Shown one piece after another: positions 60,319 to 64,000 of a DNA stretch of 64,000 nt (the first letter of the stretch is position 1; each line of letters begins with the position of its first letter). The DNA lies in assembly GCA_024707305.1 (NCBI GenBank), contig JANPZZ010000018.1, positions 62,001-126,000 on the forward strand, written 5' to 3'. Origin of the DNA: Chitinophagaceae bacterium (GTDB taxonomy: Bacteria > Bacteroidota > Bacteroidia > Chitinophagales > Chitinophagaceae). Made by a program: the position numbers and the translations under genes. Under the pieces are notes generated by a model, which worked only from the letters and a program-made list of their open reading frames with translations, did no database searches and had not been told where the DNA came from.

Positions 60319-61230
60319 ATGCAACAAATGAACATTCACAAAAACAAACTTATTGCTCTCCTGGAAGCCGCCTTCGCGCTGATAGGGATGTTTCTAGTTT
60401 GGACGTCGGAAAAATATCCCGCGCAACTGCTTCAACAACAACAACAGCAACAGCAATTCAACCAGTTTGATCAACAGGGTCTGATGAACCAGGTAGGTAA
60501 TGCAATGACCACCACAACCCAAAACGGCTTTAATAGCTGGGGCTGGCTTGCATTGATAGGTATATTAGTAGTAGTGGTTGCCACGCTTGCCATGAACCAT
60601 TTTTCATTGGATTATAACGCTAATTCACGCATGGTTGTGATTGGTGGATTTACACTGATTGCACTGGGTGCCCTGATTTATTTCTTTCGGTTAAATAGTG
60701 TGGCAAAAGACGTGCAGCAGGCATTACAACAAAGAGGTGTCGCTTATTCAGCATCTGCCGGTATGGGACTTTGGTCTACATTAATAGCGGGATTGGTAGG
60801 TATTGCCTGGGTTTCAGGTTTACTGAATAAACTGTCGCCACAAGCAAGGGTGCAACAAGGCTATCCACAATATCCTTATCAGCAAAATAATTATCAGCAG
60901 CCGCAGTATGGTCAACCGCCATACCAGGGAAATTATCCTCCTCAGCAGCAGTATCAGCAGCAGCAGCCCTATCCACCTCAGCAACAACAGCCCTATCCGC
61001 CGCAACAACAACCGCCTTACCCTACGGAACAACAGCAACAGCAGCAACCTTATCCACCGCAGCAACCGCCGTATCCTGATCAACAATCAAATTATCCGCA
61101 GAATCCTCCCGCCGGGAATCAACAATATCCGCCGCAGCAACAGGCACCACCAAACTACCAGCAGGGGCCACCGCCTCCACCGCCACCCCCCTGGCAATCC
61201 ATATATTTGATGTTGGTTTTGCTCGTGTAG
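60319..61230 (+). CDS. Paralogous four-helix membrane protein with long PYPPQQ tail
   Basis: The 303-residue frame shares the plan of the preceding gene: hydrophobic segments near 11-28, 73-92, 102-124 and 146-168 with a GFNSWGWLALIG motif like the first protein's GFQGWGILSLFG. A tail of about 125 residues follows with repeats of PYPPQQQQ. Between helices 1 and 2 it has an extra Gln-run (QQQQQQQ) loop. The last residues may be wrong: removing one C near 61186 would end the protein as PGNPYI at 61210. It is followed by a terminator 3 bases after the open stop. Confidence 0.78.
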   Translation: MQQMNIHKNKLIALLEAAFALIGMFLVWTSEKYPAQLLQQQQQQQQFNQFDQQGLMNQVGNAMTTTTQNGFNSWGWLALIGILVVVVATLAMNHFSLDYNANSRMVVIGGFTLIALGALIYFFRLNSVAKDVQQALQQRGVAYSASAGMGLWSTLIAGLVGIAWVSGLLNKLSPQARVQQGYPQYPYQQNNYQQPQYGQPPYQGNYPPQQQYQQQQPYPPQQQQPYPPQQQPPYPTEQQQQQQPYPPQQPPYPDQQSNYPQNPPAGNQQYPPQQQAPPNYQQGPPPPPPPPWQSIYLMLVLLV

Positions 61231-61232
61231 TC

Positions 61233-61258
61233 GCCCGGCCGTAAGGTCGGGCTTTTTT
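61233..61258 (+). terminator. Terminator after the proline/glutamine-tailed gene pair
   Basis: GCCCGGCC (61233-61240) pairs with GGTCGGGC (61245-61252, one G-U) around GTAA, followed by six T's. Confidence 0.85.
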
Positions 61259-61415
61259 CGATGATCGATGGTCGATGATAGATGGTCGATATAGAGGAAT
61301 ATTTGAAGTGCAGGATAAACGCTCCTAAAATAGGGAATGGTATCTCTCCTCAGCAGTAAACATCTTCCATCATCCATCTATCATCGATCATCGGACATCG
61401 ATCATCGATCTTCGA
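61259..61415. repeat. CATCG/GATCGATG heptamers flanking a unique stretch before uvrA
   Basis: GATGATCGATGGTCGATG units at 61260-61292 and CATCTATCATCGATCATCGG units at 61363-61413 face each other across about 70 unique bases. The right array runs up to the uvrA stop codon. Confidence 0.88.
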
Positions 61416-64000
61416 TCACAGCTCCATCGCCAAAAACCTTCCCGTATGACTTTCTTTTACTTTAATTAAATCTTCAGGAGTTCCTTCAAAAAGGATGTTG
61501 CCGCCGCCATCACCACCTTCGGGGCCAATATCAATTACATGGTCGGCTACTTTGATTACATCCATGTTGTGTTCAATTACAAGCACTGTATTTCCGCGAT
61601 CAACCAGCTTGTTCAAAACATCGAGCAAATGACGAATGTCTTCAAAGTGGAGACCAGTTGTTGGTTCATCCAGAATATAAAATGTTTTGCCCGTGTCACG
61701 TTTTCCCAGTTCAGTAGACAGCTTCACGCGTTGCGCCTCACCACCGCTGAGCGTTACAGCAGACTGACCCAGTGTGATGTAACCCAAACCAACTTCTTCC
61801 AACACTTTTATCTTACGATAGATATAGGGAATTGACTGGAAAAATTCACATGCTTCTTCAACAGTCATCTCCAGCACATCTGCTATTGATTTTCCTTTGT
61901 AACGTATCTCAAGTGTTTCACGGTTGTATCTCTTTCCATTGCATTTTTCACAATGCACATACACATCCGGAAGAAAATTCATTTCAATCACGCGCATACC
62001 TCCGCCTTCACATACTTCGCAGCGACCTGCTTTTACGTTAAACGAAAAACGACCGGCATTATACCCGCGGATCTTTGCTTCAGGAACTGATGCAAACAGC
62101 GTTCTTATCTCTGTGAAAAAGCCACAATAAGTTGCAGGATTACTCCTCGGTGTACGACCGATCGGCGACTGGTCAATTTCAATCACTTTATCAATATGCT
62201 CCAGCCCCTTTACATTTTTATAAGGTAATGGTGAAACCCGTGAACCATACGCATGCGTGGAAAGAATGGGATAAAGCGTTTCATTGATTAGTGTTGATTT
62301 GCCACTACCACTCACACCCGTAACTACAATAAACTTTCCCAACGGAAACTTAGCAGTTACATTTTGCAGGTTATTACCCGATGCACCTTTCAACTCCAAC
62401 ACTTTTCCCAAACCTTTTCTTCTTTCAGCCGGAACTTCAATTTTGAGTCTTCCGTTTAGATAACCTGCCGTGAGTGTATCGAGTGTTAACATCGACTCAG
62501 GTTTACCCTGCGCCACCACTCGCCCGCCATGATAACCCGCTTTGGGACCAATATCGATCAGATAATCAGCCGCCATCATAATGTCCTTGTCGTGTTCAAC
62601 AACAATCACACTATTCCCAATATCACGTAAATTCTTCAAAGCTTCTATCAACCGATGGTTATCGCGTTGATGTAACCCGATCGACGGTTCATCCAAAACA
62701 TAAGTGATACCTTGCAGTTGTGAACCAATCTGCGTGGCCAGGCGTATCCGTTGTGATTCACCACCACTCAATGTTCGTGATGGACGGTTAAGCGTAAGAT
62801 AAGTGAGCCCTACATCCAGCAAAAACTGAAGACGCTCACGAATTTCTTTCAACAGATCGCGGGAAATTACTTTTCTTTTATTGTCGATCCGCAGTTCAAG
62901 CCCGTCCATCCATGCTGCCAGGTTGTCGAGGTTCATGTTACTGAGCTCGGCAATATTGCGATCATCTACTTTAAACCAGAGGCTCTCCTTCTTTAATCGT
63001 GCACCGCCGCAACTCTCACAAGGTTGCAGTTGCATGTATGATTCTGCCCATTCCCGCAGCCCTTCACTATGGCCATTATTGAACCATCGCTTCAACATAT
63101 TCACAATCCCTTCGTACGGCGCGTAGGGATCAAACTTCATGTTCTCAAAATCAATCTCTGTTTCCACGCCTTCTTCATTACCATACAACAGGATGTTGAG
63201 TGATTTCTCGGGAAGAGCACTCAATGGTTTGGTCAGCGAGATTTTATTCTTTTTGGCAATCTCCTGCGCCTGGCGATAAACATGCGCCTCGCGTTCTTCA
63301 CCCAAAGGCGCAATACCACCTTCGCTGATGCTAAGTGTATTGTCTGGAATTACCGCTTCCATGTTTACATGAAAGGTAGTACCCAGCCCACGACAAACGG
63401 GACAGGCACCATAGGGCGAGTTAAAGGAAAATGCATTAGGTGAAGGTTCTTCGTAGCTGATACCAGTGTCTTCACACATCAATAACTTACTGTATTGAAC
63501 GAGCTCTCCTGCTTTTTTCTTCAAACAGCCCGCCATTCGATTTGGCGGATGGTTTCTTTTTACCTGCTGCCGACTTACCGCTGCCAGTTGCAGCGTCGGG
63601 TTCTGTTAGCAAAAACATCAATTCTTTTCCCAACTTCAATGTTTGCTGTACACTCTGGCTCAAACGAGCACGCAGATCTTCCGTCACCTGGAGACGATCA
63701 ACCACCAGTTCAATATCATGAATCTTATAACGGTCAACCTGCATTTTCGGAACCAACTCCTGCACTTCACCATCCACGCGCACACGCAGGTAACCTTTCT
63801 TACGCATGTCTTCAAACAATTCACGGTAATGACCCTTGCGGCCACGCACCAATGGCGCCAGTAAACTGATACGACGGCCCTGAAAACGTTCGAAGATGTT
63901 GGCTACAATTTCTTCCTCGCTCCACTTCACCATTTTCTTTCCTGTGTTGTATGAATAGGCTTCGCCAATACGTGCATACATCAGGCGGATAAAATCATAA
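61416..64000 (-). CDS. uvrA: Excinuclease ABC subunit A UvrA (partial; one frameshift)
   Basis: UvrA recognises damaged DNA in nucleotide excision repair. The C-terminal 861 or so residues are in the window; the N-terminal part with the first Walker A lies beyond the right edge. Visible are YDFIRLMYARIGEA at the edge, a zinc-binding CPVCRGLG...CESCGG pair, LSGGESQRIRLATQIGSQLQGITYVLDEPSIGLHQ, second Walker A GVSGSGKST, the second zinc finger CEVCEGGGMRVIEM ... CEKCNGKRYN, and LSGGEAQRVKLSTELGKRDTGKT with LDEPTTGLH. An extra A near 63515-63521 splits the frame. A Lys/Ser-rich insertion (SAAGKKKPSAKSNGG) interrupts the region before the zinc finger. Confidence 0.95.

Noticed and set aside
59969-61377. 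Long minus- and plus-strand shadow frames rich in Arg/Leu or Asn/Ser over the proline/glutamine tails
   Set aside because: They arise from the low-complexity CAA/CCG codons of the real genes and have no independent support.

Overview
This window looks like chromosomal DNA of a Bacteroidota member, most likely family Chitinophagaceae. The lineage call is an inference. It rests on a type IX secretion (Por) C-terminal sorting domain, DUF4476, DUF4384, DUF6089-like and DUF6263-like proteins, TAnnTTTG promoter -7 boxes, A-rich leaders with few Shine-Dalgarno sites, and the MaeB, SucD, MlaEF and AtpG types. No rRNA, tRNA, CRISPR array, prophage, integrase or transposase was seen.

Layout. At 0-10 kb there is a partial CDS, pdxJ, a SET-domain protein, a possible small RNA, a beta-CASP metallo-hydrolase, a DUF4442 thioesterase-like protein, a membrane-tethered papain-family protease, a DUF6263-like secreted protein, lysA, scpB and atpG. 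At 10-21 kb there is a lipoprotein, secA, a T9SS cargo protein, a tandem hairpin array and two secreted amidohydrolases. At 21-30 kb there is deoC with two ALDH-family genes, a SPOR protein, an M20 amidohydrolase, an S41 protease and an ABC exporter pair. At 30-38 kb there is maeB, mlaE-mlaF, sucD, a DUF4476 protein and a 2-kb gene-free region holding five tandem foldback repeats. At 38-50 kb there is a giant alpha-2-macroglobulin, an FAD oxidoreductase, an MtfA-like peptidase, aspS, a small membrane protein and a trypsin-like protease. At 50-64 kb there is a circularly permuted ATP-grasp / alpha-E / transglutaminase operon, rarA, elaA, a beta-barrel protein, two secreted or membrane genes, two proline/glutamine-tailed membrane proteins and the C-terminal part of uvrA.

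Two features dominate the window as a whole. First, about 36 single-base frameshifts break roughly 18 genes, including normally essential ones (secA, aspS, scpB). Most lie in homopolymers, so the sequence is probably an unpolished long-read assembly and the genes are probably intact in the cell. Each broken gene is given below as one CDS spanning its fragments. Second, many intergenic gaps are filled with 7-bp (some 8-bp) tandem repeats built around a CAT core (CATCG, CATCC, CATCTCC, CATTTCC), similar in style to the STRR repeats of filamentous cyanobacteria. They sometimes frame larger foldback elements.

The best candidate for a poorly characterised system is the ATP-grasp / alpha-E / transglutaminase operon at 50.7-54.3 kb. 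This is a predicted peptide-ligation and peptide-cleavage module whose product is unknown. The foldback array at 36.3-37.7 kb and the hairpin array at 16.15-16.42 kb are the strongest non-coding candidates.
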